This document shows positions 17,840-28,200 of a stretch of DNA of 64,000 nucleotides, piece by piece. The DNA is taken from the NCBI RefSeq assembly GCF_003367475.1, contig NZ_QRHA01000005.1, positions 124,001 to 188,000 on the forward strand, read 5' to 3'. The notes beneath the pieces were generated by a model. That model saw only the letters and a program-made list of their open reading frames with translations, did no database searches and was not told the DNA's origin. Positions within the stretch are counted from its first letter, which is position 1; each line of letters begins with the position of its first letter. The position numbers and the translations under genes were made by a program. This DNA comes from Alteromonas aestuariivivens. Its GTDB lineage: Bacteria > Pseudomonadota > Gammaproteobacteria > Enterobacterales > Alteromonadaceae.

Positions 17840-18052
17840 TCAGACTCCCGAAAACTACTTACCACCATAACGACTGCGCGAAGCATTGCGACATTTAGAA
17901 TTGTGGCGAGCCTGAAGGATCGGAAGCGGATCGCCAAGGGCGCGTAAGATGCCTGAAATTGAACAAAATGTAAACCGGGATCGGGTTAAATTTAAGCGGG
18001 AACGGCTAAGTCAATGTTTTCATTCATACAATGGTACATGGTGCTATACCAC

Positions 18053-18078
18053 CATAATTGAGCCAGTGCTCAATTATG
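18053..18078. repeat. Perfect hairpin at the end of the RNA methyltransferase gene
   Basis: CATAATTGAG (18053-18062) and CTCAATTATG (18069-18078) with a 6-base loop. It overlaps the stop codon of the methyltransferase gene. There is no T-run on the minus strand, so it may be a weak terminator or a 3'-end stabiliser. Confidence 0.6.
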
Positions 18079-18591
18079 CGTCAGTGTAGATAAACTAACC
18101 TGGTTATTGTTATCGCGGGATCCCCGGATGAGTGCGTCTGATGCGACATAATCGCTTTTGGCCAGCCGGTCATAAAGAACCACATTGACGGTTGCAGCCA
18201 GATTCATGCAGCCACGGGTGGGTATGTAAACCACATCGTCAACCCACTGCAGTGCATCCTTACCAATGCTGCCGTCTTCGGGGCCAAATACATAGAAGCT
18301 GTTGTCATGATGCTGATAAGCCGGCAGCGGGATCGCGCCTTCTATCAGTTCCACCGCCACAACCCTTGCACCTGCTGGCTTAACGGCTTGCAGGTCATCC
18401 ACGCCTACCGTAGGAATGATTTTGTGCATCGCCTTGGTATCGGCGTTGAACGCTTTGGCGTAACGGTAGCGCTGGCCGGTATAGAACACGCTGCTGACGC
18501 CATAACAGCCGGCCGCCCGTAAGACAGAAGCCACATTGACGGCGGACTTTGGATTGATCAGCCCAATGCTGACCGGTTGCAACTTAGACAT
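18070..18591 (-). CDS. TrmH/SpoU-family RNA 2'-O-methyltransferase
   Basis: A 173-residue SPOUT-fold methyltransferase. Family motif 1 is NPKSAVNVASVLRAAGCYG (near residue 12), motif 2 is FYVFGPEDGSIG, and motif 3 is VYIPTRGCMNLAATVNVVLYD, which forms the knotted S-adenosylmethionine site. The open frame extends upstream to 18723, but the extension runs through a terminator hairpin and is unlike protein, so ATG 18591 is used (no strong ribosome site). The exact modified base (tRNA or rRNA) cannot be assigned. Confidence 0.87.
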   Translation of the reverse strand: MSKLQPVSIGLINPKSAVNVASVLRAAGCYGVSSVFYTGQRYRYAKAFNADTKAMHKIIPTVGVDDLQAVKPAGARVVAVELIEGAIPLPAYQHHDNSFYVFGPEDGSIGKDALQWVDDVVYIPTRGCMNLAATVNVVLYDRLAKSDYVASDALIRGSRDNNNQVSLSTLTHN

Positions 18592-18683
18592 AGGCTTGGC
18601 GTTTTGATCGAGGTTAGATAGGATTGACGGCGGTACTTTATACCAGCGAAATCTTAGATTACAACCCGCATTGCTAGGGCCCA

Positions 18684-18713
18684 CAAAAAAAGCGGCCTCG
18701 GGATCCGGGCCGC
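18684..18713 (-). terminator. hutCUH terminator
   Basis: Arms GCGGCC (18692-18697) and GGCCGC (18708-18713), followed on the minus strand by TTTTTTT. It lies 55 bases past the hutH stop and in front of the methyltransferase gene. Confidence 0.85.
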
Positions 18714-18768
18714 CGCCATTCAAATTTCCGCATTATTCACTTCTGCGGCACTCATTCTTGGTTCGGTT

Positions 18769-20310
18769 TCAAACCTCTACCATTGGCTCATCAATCAGCA
18801 TTTGGGCCAAATCGGCCAGCTGGTGACTGGTGATCAAACGGCAGGCATTTTCAATATCCGGTGCAAAGTAACGGTCCTTGTCGTAAAACGGTACCGCACC
18901 TCGCAGCAACGCATGCACTTTTTCCAGCGCTGCACTAGTTTTCAGCGGCGCACGGAAATCCAGGCCCTGGCTCGCAGCCAGCCATTCGATAGCAAGGATC
19001 CCGGCAACGTTTTCAAAGATGTCTTTGAGCCTGCGCCCGGCGAAGGTAGCCATCGACACGTGATCTTCCTGGTTGGCCGACGTCGGCAATGAATCAATGC
19101 TGGCCGGATGGGCCAGGGTTTTGTTTTCACTCGCCAGCGCCGCAGACGTGACTTGGGCAATCATAAAGCCTGAATTAACCCCGCCGTTTTCAACCAGGAA
19201 CGGTGGCAGGCCACTCAGGTTGGAATCGATCAGCAGAGCCATACGGCGCTCGGACAAAGAACCGATTTCAGACAGCGCAATAGCCAGCATATCTGCCGCC
19301 ATGGCCACGGTTTCGGCGTGGAAGTTGCCACCTGAAAGAATGTCCTGGCTGTCGGCAAAAACCAACGGGTTGTCGGATACACCATTGGCTTCAGTTACCA
19401 GGGTTTGCGCAGCGAAGCGGATTTGCTGCAGACACGCCCCCATCACCTGGGGCTGGCAGCGCAGCGAGTAAGGATCCTGCACCTTTGCACAGCCCTCGTG
19501 AGACTCTCCGATAGCGGAAGTATCCAGCAGAGTACGGTAGGCTGTAGCCACATCGCGCTGGGTCTGATGTCCACGCACCGCATGGATACGATCATCAAAT
19601 GGCACCCGAGAACCCAATGCCGCTTCTACCGACAATGAGCCGATGGCGATACCACTTAGCAAGGCATTTTCTGCATAGAACAGGCCTTCAAGCGCAAATG
19701 CGGTGGACGCCTGGGTACCGTTCAGCAAAGCCAGGCCTTCTTTGGGCGCCAGAGCGATGGGCTCCAGCCCGGCTCTTATCAGGCCTTCGCTGGCCGGCAG
19801 CTTTTTACCATCAATCAGCACTTCACCCTCACCCAGCAACACCGCACTCATGTGCGCCAGTGGTGCCAGGTCACCAGAAGCTCCTACTGAACCTTTTTGC
19901 GGAACCGCCGGCCACACCTGATGGTTGAACAGGGTAATCAGGGCTTCAATTACTTGCCGGCGAATGCCAGAAAAACCCCGGGCCAACGAGTTAATTTTCA
20001 GCAGCATCAACAGGCGAACGGTGGACTCCTGCATGCATTCGCCAATACCGGCGGCATGGGACAACACAATACTGCGCTGCAACAGTTCCAGTTCGTCTTC
20101 CGCAATGCGGGTGTTGGCCAGCAGCCCAAAGCCGGTGTTGATGCCGTATACGGTGCGCCCTTCTTTAAGCACATCACGCACGGTTTGTTCTGCCGCATCG
20201 ATGCCAGCATAAGCGGATTCGTCCAGTACAATTGGCGTGTGCTTGCGGAAACAGGCGCGGCAATCGTCCAGGCTGAGTTGGCCAGGACGCAGGATAAATG
20301 TTTGTGTCAT
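18769..20310 (-). CDS. hutH: Histidine ammonia-lyase
   Basis: The first enzyme of histidine breakdown: L-histidine to urocanate plus ammonia. 513 residues, normal length. The MIO cofactor tripeptide Ala144-Ser145-Gly146 lies in [15 protein letters not shown], and the catalytic loop [10 protein letters not shown] is at 53-62. The ATG (20310) is preceded by GGAGTAAT; the gap to hutU is 5 bases. It is the last gene of the minus-strand hutCUH unit and is followed by a terminator. Confidence 0.98.
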   Translation of the reverse strand: MTQTFILRPGQLSLDDCRACFRKHTPIVLDESAYAGIDAAEQTVRDVLKEGRTVYGINTGFGLLANTRIAEDELELLQRSIVLSHAAGIGECMQESTVRLLMLLKINSLARGFSGIRRQVIEALITLFNHQVWPAVPQKGSVGASGDLAPLAHMSAVLLGEGEVLIDGKKLPASEGLIRAGLEPIALAPKEGLALLNGTQASTAFALEGLFYAENALLSGIAIGSLSVEAALGSRVPFDDRIHAVRGHQTQRDVATAYRTLLDTSAIGESHEGCAKVQDPYSLRCQPQVMGACLQQIRFAAQTLVTEANGVSDNPLVFADSQDILSGGNFHAETVAMAADMLAIALSEIGSLSERRMALLIDSNLSGLPPFLVENGGVNSGFMIAQVTSAALASENKTLAHPASIDSLPTSANQEDHVSMATFAGRRLKDIFENVAGILAIEWLAASQGLDFRAPLKTSAALEKVHALLRGAVPFYDKDRYFAPDIENACRLITSHQLADLAQMLIDEPMVEV

Positions 20311-20315
20311 CTTGA

Positions 20316-21986
20316 TTACTCCTGATCCAGCATGGGCAAATCCAGATTGTGCTTACGGGCACATTCCCTGGCTATGTCGTATCCGGCATCGGCATGGCGC
20401 ATTACGCCAGTAGCCGGGTCGTTGTGCAGCACGCGGGCAATGCGCTCGGCCGCCTCGTCAGTGCCGTCACACACAATCACCACACCGGAGTGCTGGCTGA
20501 ATCCCATGCCCACACCACCACCGTGATGCAGGCTCACCCAGGTTGCCCCGCCCGCAGTATTCAACATTGCGTTCAGTAATGGCCAGTCGGAAACAGCGTC
20601 AGAACCGTCCTGCATGGCTTCGGTTTCACGGTTTGGTGATGCCACCGAACCGGAATCCAGATGATCGCGACCGATGACAACCGGTGCCGACAGCTCACCG
20701 CTGCGCACCATTTCGTTGAAAGCCAGCCCCAGCTTTTGACGCTCGCCCAGACCAACCCAGCAGATCCGTGCCGGTAAGCCCTGAAACTGAATGCGCTCCC
20801 GTGCCATATCCAGCCAGTTGTGCAGATGCCGGTTGTCGGGGATCAGTTCTTTGACTTTGGCGTCGGTCTTGTAGATGTCTTCCGGGTCACCAGACAACGC
20901 CGCCCAGCGGAACGGGCCAATGCCTTGGCAGAACAGCGGCCGAATGTACGCAGGTACAAAGCCTGGGAAGTCAAAGGCGTTAGTCACCCCTTCTTCCAGT
21001 GCCATCTGGCGAATGTTGTTTCCGTAATCCAGTGTAGCAGCACCCTTTGCCTGCAAGCCCAGCATGGCCTGAACCTGAATCGCCATCGACTGCTTGGCGG
21101 CTTTTACCACCGCGGCTTCGTCACTCAGTCGGCGCTCGGCGGCCTGCGCCATGGTCCAGCCTTTAGGCAGGTAGCCATTGAGCGGATCATGGGCGCTGGT
21201 CTGGTCGGTCACCACATCCGGGATAACGCCACGCTCCAGCAATTGCGGGAATATGTCTGCAGCGTTGCCCAGCAAACCAACAGAAACGGCCTGACCGTTA
21301 GCCTTGGCGTCATCAATCATCGCCAGAGCTTCATCCAGTGACATGGCTTTCTTGTCCACATAACCGGTCTTCAAGCGAAAATCGATGCGGGTTTCATCCA
21401 CTTCCACCGCAATCATTGAGAAGCCAGCCATAGTCGCGGCTAGCGGTTGGGCACCGCCCATACCACCCAGGCCTCCGGTCAGGACCCAGCGACCACTGGC
21501 ATCACCGTTGAAGTGGGTTTTCGCCACACTGACAAAAGTCTCATAGGTGCCCTGCACAATGCCCTGTGAACCAATGTAAATCCAAGAACCGGCTGTCATC
21601 TGGCCATACATCATCAGGCCTTTTCGATCCAGTTCATTAAAGTGTTCCCAGTTGGCCCAGTGCGGTACCAGATTGGAGTTGGCAATCAGAACCCGCGGCG
21701 CATTTTTGTGGGTCGGAAACACCCCAACCGGTTTACCCGACTGAACCAGCAGGGTTTCATCGTCGTTGAGGCGCTTGAGCACTTCGACAATTTTGTCATA
21801 CGCCGGCCAGTCCCGGGCGGCACGGCCAATACCACCATAGACCACCAGCGACTGGGGGTGCTCGGCCACTTCCGGGTCCAGGTTGTTCATCAGCATGCGC
21901 AAAGGCGCTTCGGTCAGCCAGCTTTTGGCATTGAGTTCAGTGCCACGAGGGGCACGGATCACACGGTTGGGATCCTGTCGATTCAT
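20316..21986 (-). CDS. hutU: Urocanate hydratase
   Basis: Converts urocanate to imidazolonepropionate using tightly bound NAD+. 556 residues, as expected. Diagnostic stretches: [13 protein letters not shown] near the N-terminus, [17 protein letters not shown] (NAD binding), the catalytic-site cysteine segment [11 protein letters not shown], and [12 protein letters not shown]. The start is set by AAGGAG 7 bases upstream. hutC ends 3 bases before it and hutH follows after 5 bases, so the three are cotranscribed. Confidence 0.98.
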   Translation of the reverse strand: MNRQDPNRVIRAPRGTELNAKSWLTEAPLRMLMNNLDPEVAEHPQSLVVYGGIGRAARDWPAYDKIVEVLKRLNDDETLLVQSGKPVGVFPTHKNAPRVLIANSNLVPHWANWEHFNELDRKGLMMYGQMTAGSWIYIGSQGIVQGTYETFVSVAKTHFNGDASGRWVLTGGLGGMGGAQPLAATMAGFSMIAVEVDETRIDFRLKTGYVDKKAMSLDEALAMIDDAKANGQAVSVGLLGNAADIFPQLLERGVIPDVVTDQTSAHDPLNGYLPKGWTMAQAAERRLSDEAAVVKAAKQSMAIQVQAMLGLQAKGAATLDYGNNIRQMALEEGVTNAFDFPGFVPAYIRPLFCQGIGPFRWAALSGDPEDIYKTDAKVKELIPDNRHLHNWLDMARERIQFQGLPARICWVGLGERQKLGLAFNEMVRSGELSAPVVIGRDHLDSGSVASPNRETEAMQDGSDAVSDWPLLNAMLNTAGGATWVSLHHGGGVGMGFSQHSGVVIVCDGTDEAAERIARVLHNDPATGVMRHADAGYDIARECARKHNLDLPMLDQE

Positions 21987-21989
21987 GGG

Positions 21990-22706
21990 TTACTCCTTAC
22001 GGCCGGAACTAAAATTTAAGTGGCCGCCAATACGATAACGATTACCGGGATGGGTCAGCGATGCGACGCTGACGATCCCTCGTGCGGAAAAGGTTCTGCG
22101 GTGAATTTGCAGACAAGGTTGAGTTGCCGGAATGTCGAGCAATTCGGCCACTTCCGGGCTTGGAAGTACGGCTTCAATGGTGTGGTCCGCCTCGGTGAGC
22201 GGTGCCACAATACTCAGATACTCATTGGCAGTGGTAACGGAAAAATCCTGCTGCAGATACTCGGGTGCCCACTGTGGGTTGACCAGACGATCTTCCAGTT
22301 GCACGGGTACGCCGTTCTCCCGATGCACTATGCTGGTATGAAAAAGCTGAGTGCCTGTCTCAACTCCGAGCCAGCGGCTGTGTTTGTCACTTGCCACCAC
22401 ACACTGCTGGTAAACCCGGACACAGTCATACCGATGCCCCCGGGCACGGATTTCTTCCTGGATCCCCACAATTGCCAGCATGGAACTCATTGGGCGGCTG
22501 TCTGAAACAAAGGTACCTAACCCCTGAGAGCGGGCAAGAATGCCCTCGTCTACCAGTTCAGTGAGCGCCCGACGGGCCGTCATACGGCTGACCGAAAACT
22601 GTTCTGCAAGCTGGTTTTCAGACTCAACCTGATCGCCGGGGGCCAGTGCTCCGCTTTCAATGTTTTCCAGTATCGCTGACTTGATGGCCATGTATCTGGG
22701 TTGCAT
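21990..22706 (-). CDS. hutC: HutC, GntR-family repressor of histidine utilisation
   Basis: A 238-residue GntR/HutC-subfamily regulator. The winged helix is at residues 1-70 (YMAIKSAILENIESGALAPGD, SENQLAEQFSVSRMTARRAL, LVDEGILARSQGLGTFV) and the UTRA sensor domain follows (GVETGTQLFHTSIVHRENGVPVQLEDRLVNP). ATG 22706 is chosen because the helix-turn-helix starts right after it; the open frame extends to 22808 through the promoter and operator. In known systems urocanate releases the repressor. It heads the hutCUH unit and faces hutI across a palindromic operator. Confidence 0.95.
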   Translation of the reverse strand: MQPRYMAIKSAILENIESGALAPGDQVESENQLAEQFSVSRMTARRALTELVDEGILARSQGLGTFVSDSRPMSSMLAIVGIQEEIRARGHRYDCVRVYQQCVVASDKHSRWLGVETGTQLFHTSIVHRENGVPVQLEDRLVNPQWAPEYLQQDFSVTTANEYLSIVAPLTEADHTIEAVLPSPEVAELLDIPATQPCLQIHRRTFSARGIVSVASLTHPGNRYRIGGHLNFSSGRKE

Positions 22707-22758
22707 CGGTTTTTTCGTTCCACGGGTGCCAAAGTGACGCACACTGTAGCGATAACAT

Positions 22759-22780
22759 CTTGTATATACAAGTATGTACA
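22759..22780. promoter_or_regulatory. HutC operator
   Basis: Perfect 14-bp palindrome CTTGTATATACAAG (22759-22772) followed directly by a second half-site TATGTACA (22773-22780). It has the TGTA-(2)-TACA form known for HutC sites. Being between divergent hutC and hutI, it can control both directions. Confidence 0.8.
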
Positions 22781-22788
22781 AGTAAAAT
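22760..22788 (+). promoter_or_regulatory. Candidate hutIG promoter
   Basis: TTGTAT (22760-22765), 17-base spacer, TAAAAT (22783-22788). The operator covers the -35 box and most of the spacer, the usual layout for repression. Confidence 0.6.
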
Positions 22789-22817
22789 ATTTTACAATTT
22801 TTTAGCAAGGTGTTTTT

Positions 22818-24020
22818 ATGACTCAGACACTGATCCGCAATGTACGCATTGCGTCGATGCAGGAAAACGGCCGCCCGTACGGCGAACTGGCGGCCGGTGA
22901 AATATTGCTGGAAAGAGGCAAAATCGTTGCCCTTGGCACCAGCCTTCCTGTGCGGGACGAAGCCGAAATTGTCGACGCCCAGTCAGCCTGGTGCCTGCCG
23001 GGCTTTATCGACTGCCATACTCATCTGGTTTACGCCGGGAACCGCGCCGACGAATTCGCCAAACGCCTCAGAGGCGTGAGCTATCAGGCCATTTCTGCCC
23101 AGGGCGGCGGCATAAAAAGTACGGTGCGGGCAACCCGTGAAGCCAGCGAGCAGCAACTGGTTGAGCACGCAATTCAACGTGCCAGCCGTCTGGCAGAAGA
23201 AGGGGTAACCACACTCGAAATCAAATCCGGCTACGGCCTCGACAAAGAAACTGAGGTACGCATGCTGAACGCTGCCAAACAGGTGGGCGAAAAACTCGGT
23301 ATCCACATTCAGCGAACTTTTCTGGGTGCACATGCCCTGCCCCCTGAGGCTGATACAGATGCTGACGCTTACATCGATTTTGTCTGCAACACCATGATCC
23401 CCTACATCGCCGAAAATCAGCTGGCCGATGCGGTGGATGTGTTTTGCGAAACCGTTGGCTTTGATTTAGTACAAACCCGCCGGGTGTTTGAGGCTGCCCG
23501 CCAGGCCGGGTTGCCGGTAAAAGGCCATGTCGAGCAGCTCAGTGACAGTAAAGGTGCCCTGCTGGCTGCCAGTTATTCCGCCCTCTCCGTCGATCATATT
23601 GAATACCTTGACCCCAGCGATGTCAGTGCTCTGGCCGATGCAGGTACGGTTGCGGTGTTGCTGCCCGGGGCCTTTTACTATCTCAGGGAAACTCAGCTAC
23701 CTCCCGTAGAGGCATTGCGACAACACCAGATCCCCATGGCCATTTCCACCGATTTGAACCCAGGCACATCCCCCATCGCTTCCCTGTTGACATGCGCAAA
23801 CATGGCCTGCGTGCTATTCAGGCTCACTACCGAGGAGGCGCTAAGGGGAATAACCTGCCACGCCGCAAAAGCCTTGAACCTTGCCAATAAAGGTATACTC
23901 AGAGAAGGGGCCGATGCCGACCTGTGCCTGTGGCAGATTAACAGCCCGGACGAACTGGTGTACGAGATCAACCGCTATCGCCCGGTAGCCAAATGGGTTG
24001 GAGGTCAGCGTGTCATATAA
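22818..24020 (+). CDS. hutI: Imidazolonepropionase
   Basis: Hydrolyses imidazolone-5-propionate to N-formimidoyl-L-glutamate. 400 residues. An amidohydrolase-fold metal enzyme with the metal-binding FIDCHTHLVYAGNRADEF segment, the KSGYGL loop, and later GHVEQLSD and STDLNPGTSP motifs. AAGGTG lies just upstream of the ATG. First gene of the plus-strand hutIG unit; it overlaps hutG by 11 bases when hutG is read from its GTG. Confidence 0.97.
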   Translation: MTQTLIRNVRIASMQENGRPYGELAAGEILLERGKIVALGTSLPVRDEAEIVDAQSAWCLPGFIDCHTHLVYAGNRADEFAKRLRGVSYQAISAQGGGIKSTVRATREASEQQLVEHAIQRASRLAEEGVTTLEIKSGYGLDKETEVRMLNAAKQVGEKLGIHIQRTFLGAHALPPEADTDADAYIDFVCNTMIPYIAENQLADAVDVFCETVGFDLVQTRRVFEAARQAGLPVKGHVEQLSDSKGALLAASYSALSVDHIEYLDPSDVSALADAGTVAVLLPGAFYYLRETQLPPVEALRQHQIPMAISTDLNPGTSPIASLLTCANMACVLFRLTTEEALRGITCHAAKALNLANKGILREGADADLCLWQINSPDELVYEINRYRPVAKWVGGQRVI

Positions 24021-24951
24021 ATCTCTCTGGCAGGGCCGTATCGACAGCGAGGATGGAGATGCCGGCCGTCGCTGGCATCAGGTTGTTGAATTTCAGGATA
24101 CTCCATACAAAGCTGCAGGCGGTTTATGCCTGGTTGGCTACCCCAACGACAGCGGCGTTGAGGCCAACAAGGGGCGCATTGGGGCAGCCCAGGGCCCCGA
24201 TGCCCTGCGTCAGGCCATGGCAAACTTACCCTGGATACTGGCAGGCAAACTGTTTGACATTGGTAACTGCACCATTCATTGCGAACTGGCCGAAACGCAG
24301 CAGGATTATGCCAGCCGCGTTAGTGAAGCCCTCAGGGCCAACAAGGTTCTGGGCCTGGGCGGCGGCCATGACATTGCATGGGCGTCTTATCAGGGCCTTA
24401 ACAAGGCTACGGATGGTATCGGCAATATCGGCATCATCAATTTTGATGCCCATCTGGATTTACGCAAACCTGCGCCTTCTGCCTCTTCCGGAACCCCGTT
24501 TCGTCAGATAGCCGAGTTCAGTCAGCGCAACAACAAACCCTTTCACTACGCCTGTCTGGGCGCGTCGCTGGCAGCCAACACCCCGGCCCTTCTTGACTAC
24601 GCCCGCACCACCGGCACACGGATGTTGCCCGACACCCAGTTCAGCGTTGAAGGTGCCATTGAGTGCCTGACACCCATGCTGGAAAATGTTGAACATCTTT
24701 ATGTTACCGTTTGTATGGATGCCTTTCCGGCCAGTGTTGCCCCAGGTGTTAGTGCGCCGTCAGCGCTGGGCATATCGCCACAGGACACGGTTCAAATCAT
24801 TCAGTGGCTGGGAAACCAGTGCCGGGCCCGCGGCCTGAAATGGGTACTGTCGGATATTGCCGAACTGAGCCCCGGTTTTGACATTCAGGGCGCAACGGCG
24901 AGGCTGGCGGGGCGCATCGGTTTTGAACTGGCTAACGCCATGCACGGATAA
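24010..24951 (+). CDS. hutG: Formimidoylglutamase
   Basis: Arginase/agmatinase-family Mn enzyme that splits N-formimidoyl-glutamate to glutamate and formamide. 313 residues. Metal ligands are visible in GGGHDIAWASY, NFDAHLDLR and CMDAFPASVAPGVSAPS. I start at GTG 24010 because GGAGG (24000-24004) lies 5 bases before it; a TTG at 23998 in the same frame is less likely because it sits on that site. The start is inside hutI, so translation is coupled. With this enzyme the pathway needs no separate formylglutamate deformylase. Confidence 0.95.
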   Translation: MSYKSLWQGRIDSEDGDAGRRWHQVVEFQDTPYKAAGGLCLVGYPNDSGVEANKGRIGAAQGPDALRQAMANLPWILAGKLFDIGNCTIHCELAETQQDYASRVSEALRANKVLGLGGGHDIAWASYQGLNKATDGIGNIGIINFDAHLDLRKPAPSASSGTPFRQIAEFSQRNNKPFHYACLGASLAANTPALLDYARTTGTRMLPDTQFSVEGAIECLTPMLENVEHLYVTVCMDAFPASVAPGVSAPSALGISPQDTVQIIQWLGNQCRARGLKWVLSDIAELSPGFDIQGATARLAGRIGFELANAMHG

Positions 24952-24976
24952 CAAAAAATACCGCCTCAGGCAATCG

Positions 24977-25005
24977 AAAAAGCCGCCCGAATTGGGCGGC
25001 TTTTT
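24977..25005. terminator. hutIG terminator, bidirectional
   Basis: Perfect 12-bp arms AAAAAGCCGCCC (24977-24988) and GGGCGGCTTTTT (24994-25005), 25 bases past the hutG stop. Its core 24 bases recur exactly at 25186-25209. Confidence 0.92.
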
Positions 25006-25044
25006 AGTGTTGATAAAGTCTGGCTATTCACATTAAACACTCTG

Positions 25045-25209
25045 CAGACTGGGGACAAACGTAGCGAGCGAAGAAAGTGCAAGGAAAAAGTCGCCGAAAA
25101 ACCGCAGTTTACAAATGGTAAATGAGGATTTTGAGAAGACTTTTGACGCCGCAATTTCAAGCGCAGTAGTTTGTCATCAGTCTGAAGCCGCCCGAATTGG
25201 GCGGCTTTT
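25045..25209. repeat. Nested palindromic element with duplicated terminator
   Basis: Three nested inverted repeats share one centre. Outer: CAGACTGGGGACAAA (25045-25059) against TTTGTCATCAGTCTG (25170-25184), 13 of 15 pairing. Middle: AAAAGTC (25086-25092) with GACTTTT (25138-25144). Inner: TTTAC (25108-25112) with GTAAA (25118-25122). A second exact copy of the hutG terminator core follows at 25186-25209. There is no ORF of note. It looks like a dispersed intergenic palindromic repeat rather than a gene. Confidence 0.6.
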
Positions 25210-25229
25210 GCTTTATAGCGTCTCGAATC

Positions 25230-28200
25230 CTACAAGGCTGTCACTGTGACCGTCACAGCACCAAACACAGGTCCCTTAACTCTGAATTCATAGCTTCCGG
25301 CTGGCAAATCGGCCATCAGGTTGTTGTTGCTCACCTCTATTGCTTTCGGTGTGCCCAGCTCAACTGTGTTGGAGGAAGCCCCATCCGGATTGCCCAGATT
25401 CACGGTAGACCAATCCTCAGATGCTACCTTGAATTCCACCGCGCCACCGCTGTAGTCAAGAGTTACGGCATATTCACCGCTGCCCTGATAACTGAGGGTA
25501 TCCACCGCGCCCCAGCCATTCATACCGCCGCGCACAAACACGGTGGTAGAGCCGAAGAACTGTGCCTTAAACACTCGCAATATCGGTGCAGCAGGATCAG
25601 TGGCATCCAGAGCAAAGATGTATTCCTCTTCACTTTCCACATTGATCATCAGGTTGAAGTTGGTGGCTGCCAGCGCCGTATCCTCACCAAGTTCTACCAC
25701 CCGATCAGCGTCGCTGTCTGAAAGTGCACCATAGTTAACCGTAGACCAGTCAGAGGAGGCAACCTTAAACTCGTAGCTGCCCACCGCCAGTGTCTTACTG
25801 AAGGTGTACAAACGTTTGCCCTGATAAACCATTTGATCGTCCGTACCCCAGCCATTGAAGCCACCGCGCAGGTACACCTCTGTGCCATCGTAGGGTTGCT
25901 CGTTTTCAATAGTCAGCTCTGGTGCGTTGCTATCGGATGCATCCAGTATAAACAGGTAGGTCGCATCTTCAGCTGGAGTAAATATCAGGTTGTTATTGCT
26001 GGAGCCAACGTTGAAGGCTTCCTCTTCAATAACGTTAACGTCCGCACCATCCGGGGCACCTAAATTAACCGAAGGTTGAGTCGGGCCGCCGCCCCAATCC
26101 ATATCCGCCAGCTTGAACTGGTATTGAGTTCCGCCAGTCAGACTTACAGCAACCTGGTATTTCCCGTCGCCCAGATAACTCATTGGGTTATCGGTGCTCC
26201 AGCCGTTCATATCTCCCCGTAGATACACTGTGGTGTCGGCAAACGGTACGACATCTGGTGCACCGACGGTCGCATAGGCAGACAAGCCGTAGCCCTGAGC
26301 GCCCATTTGCGGTTTAACAAATACCGCCATGGTTAGAGCCGGCACCGTGAAAGTACCATTGCCGTCACCACCTTCAGTAAAATAAGCACCGCGCACCGTC
26401 GGGTCAACGGAGTTCATCTGGGTTTGATGCAACTCAAAGCCCGTTGCCGTATTCACGGTAATGGATTTTTCATCATACCCGCTGTTGATCACCACCATCA
26501 GTGCATCGGCAAGAGGATCCAGATCGTCCAGCGGGGTTTCCGTAGTCTCGTCGTAACCGTCATCCAGGCTCATGGCAATCAGGCCCTGCTGCTGGCTCGC
26601 ACCAATATTGTGAAAACCTACCCGGTTAATGATGTCCTCGGCGCTGGTCAGGCGGAACAGCGGGCTTTGGCTGCGGATACTCAAAAACTCACTGAACACT
26701 TCTGAGGCGAACTCGATTTCGCTCATCGACGCGGCGCGTTCCGGCGAATTCACGAAACCCAGAATGGTGTCCCATTTACCCTGGTTATCCTGGGCCAGTG
26801 GCAAGCCAACGTGCCAGTTGTTGCTCATGTAGGTGAAATCGACGTAGTTGAACCAGTCACCGGCATCATAGGTGTTTCTGTCCATCGACTTGGAACGCAG
26901 CATGTCGCCACCCATTTGCAGGAACGGTATGCCCTGGGCCATCATCGGAATGCCGATACCGATGTTTTGCGCTCGAACCCGCTGTTCAAGCGTAAGATCG
27001 GCCGGCAATACATAGTTAAACTGGTCCCACAGGGTTTCATTGTCGTGCTTGGAAACATAATTGATGCTGTCCGCCGGGTCCAGGGTGTAACCACCCAGGC
27101 TGCTGGTACTAGTGGCATTACCACTGGAAGTTTCCAGCACATAGTCCTGCAGAGAGCCAATCAGGCCCATCTTAACCTTGTCCTGATCGCTCAGCGCAGA
27201 GTCGCTTTCGGGGTTGAAAATATTGCCCTGACGCACTGCTTCGCGAATACGGTCATTGAAAGTACCAATTTCCGTGCCGGCCATGTTGAGCTGGTTAGCC
27301 TGTTCATAACCACGGTCAATGCGGGTCCAGCCTTCACCGTAAAAATAATTGTCAGGGTCAACGGCCTGTACTGCGTCACGCAGGCGCACCATGGTGTCTT
27401 TTGAAGCCTGGCTCATGATGTCAAAACGGAATCCGTCGAACTTGTAATGCTCGGTCCACATCAGCAGTGAATCCTGCATCAGCTTTTCCATCATTACGTT
27501 ACGTGGCTCGGTATCATCACAGCAGGTTTCGCGTACGATAGCACCGGTGTCCGTTTCATAGCGGTGGTAGTAGCCTGGTACCACTTTATCGAGCACCGAC
27601 TTGCTGAAAACGCCAGAGGCATTGGTGTGGTTGTACACCACGTCCAGAACCACCCGCAGCCCCATCTCATGCAACGCCTGGTTCATGGCGCGCATTTCCA
27701 CAATACGCGCGACGCCTTCCGGATCCGACGAGTAGCTGCCTTCCGGTGCATTGTAGTGATGCGGATCGTAGCCCCAGTTAAAGGTGTCATAGCCGCGCAG
27801 TTGCTCAGTGAGTTCCTGGGCTTTGGTTGGCTCGGTACTCGCGCCATAACTGTTGTACACGTCAATCAACAAAGCACCGGATGACTCTTCGCCGCAAACC
27901 GCGGCACTGCGGTTAAGGCGGCACAAATCGCCTACCGTGCTGTTTAAATCCACAGTTTTGCTGCTGTCTTCGTCAATGCTGGCGATGTCGTTGGCCGGCA
28001 ACAGGTGAAAATGGGTTAACCCGGCCTCAACCAGCTTCTGCAAATGCATGACCGGTGCTGTATCCTGCTCTGTAAACGCCAGATACTTACCGCGATTAGC
28101 TTCAGAAGTGGATTCATCCCGTGCACTGAAATCACGGATATGGCCTTCGTAAATAACCGCATCTTCCGGGTTAACCACTTCAGGAATGTTCTGAGTATCC

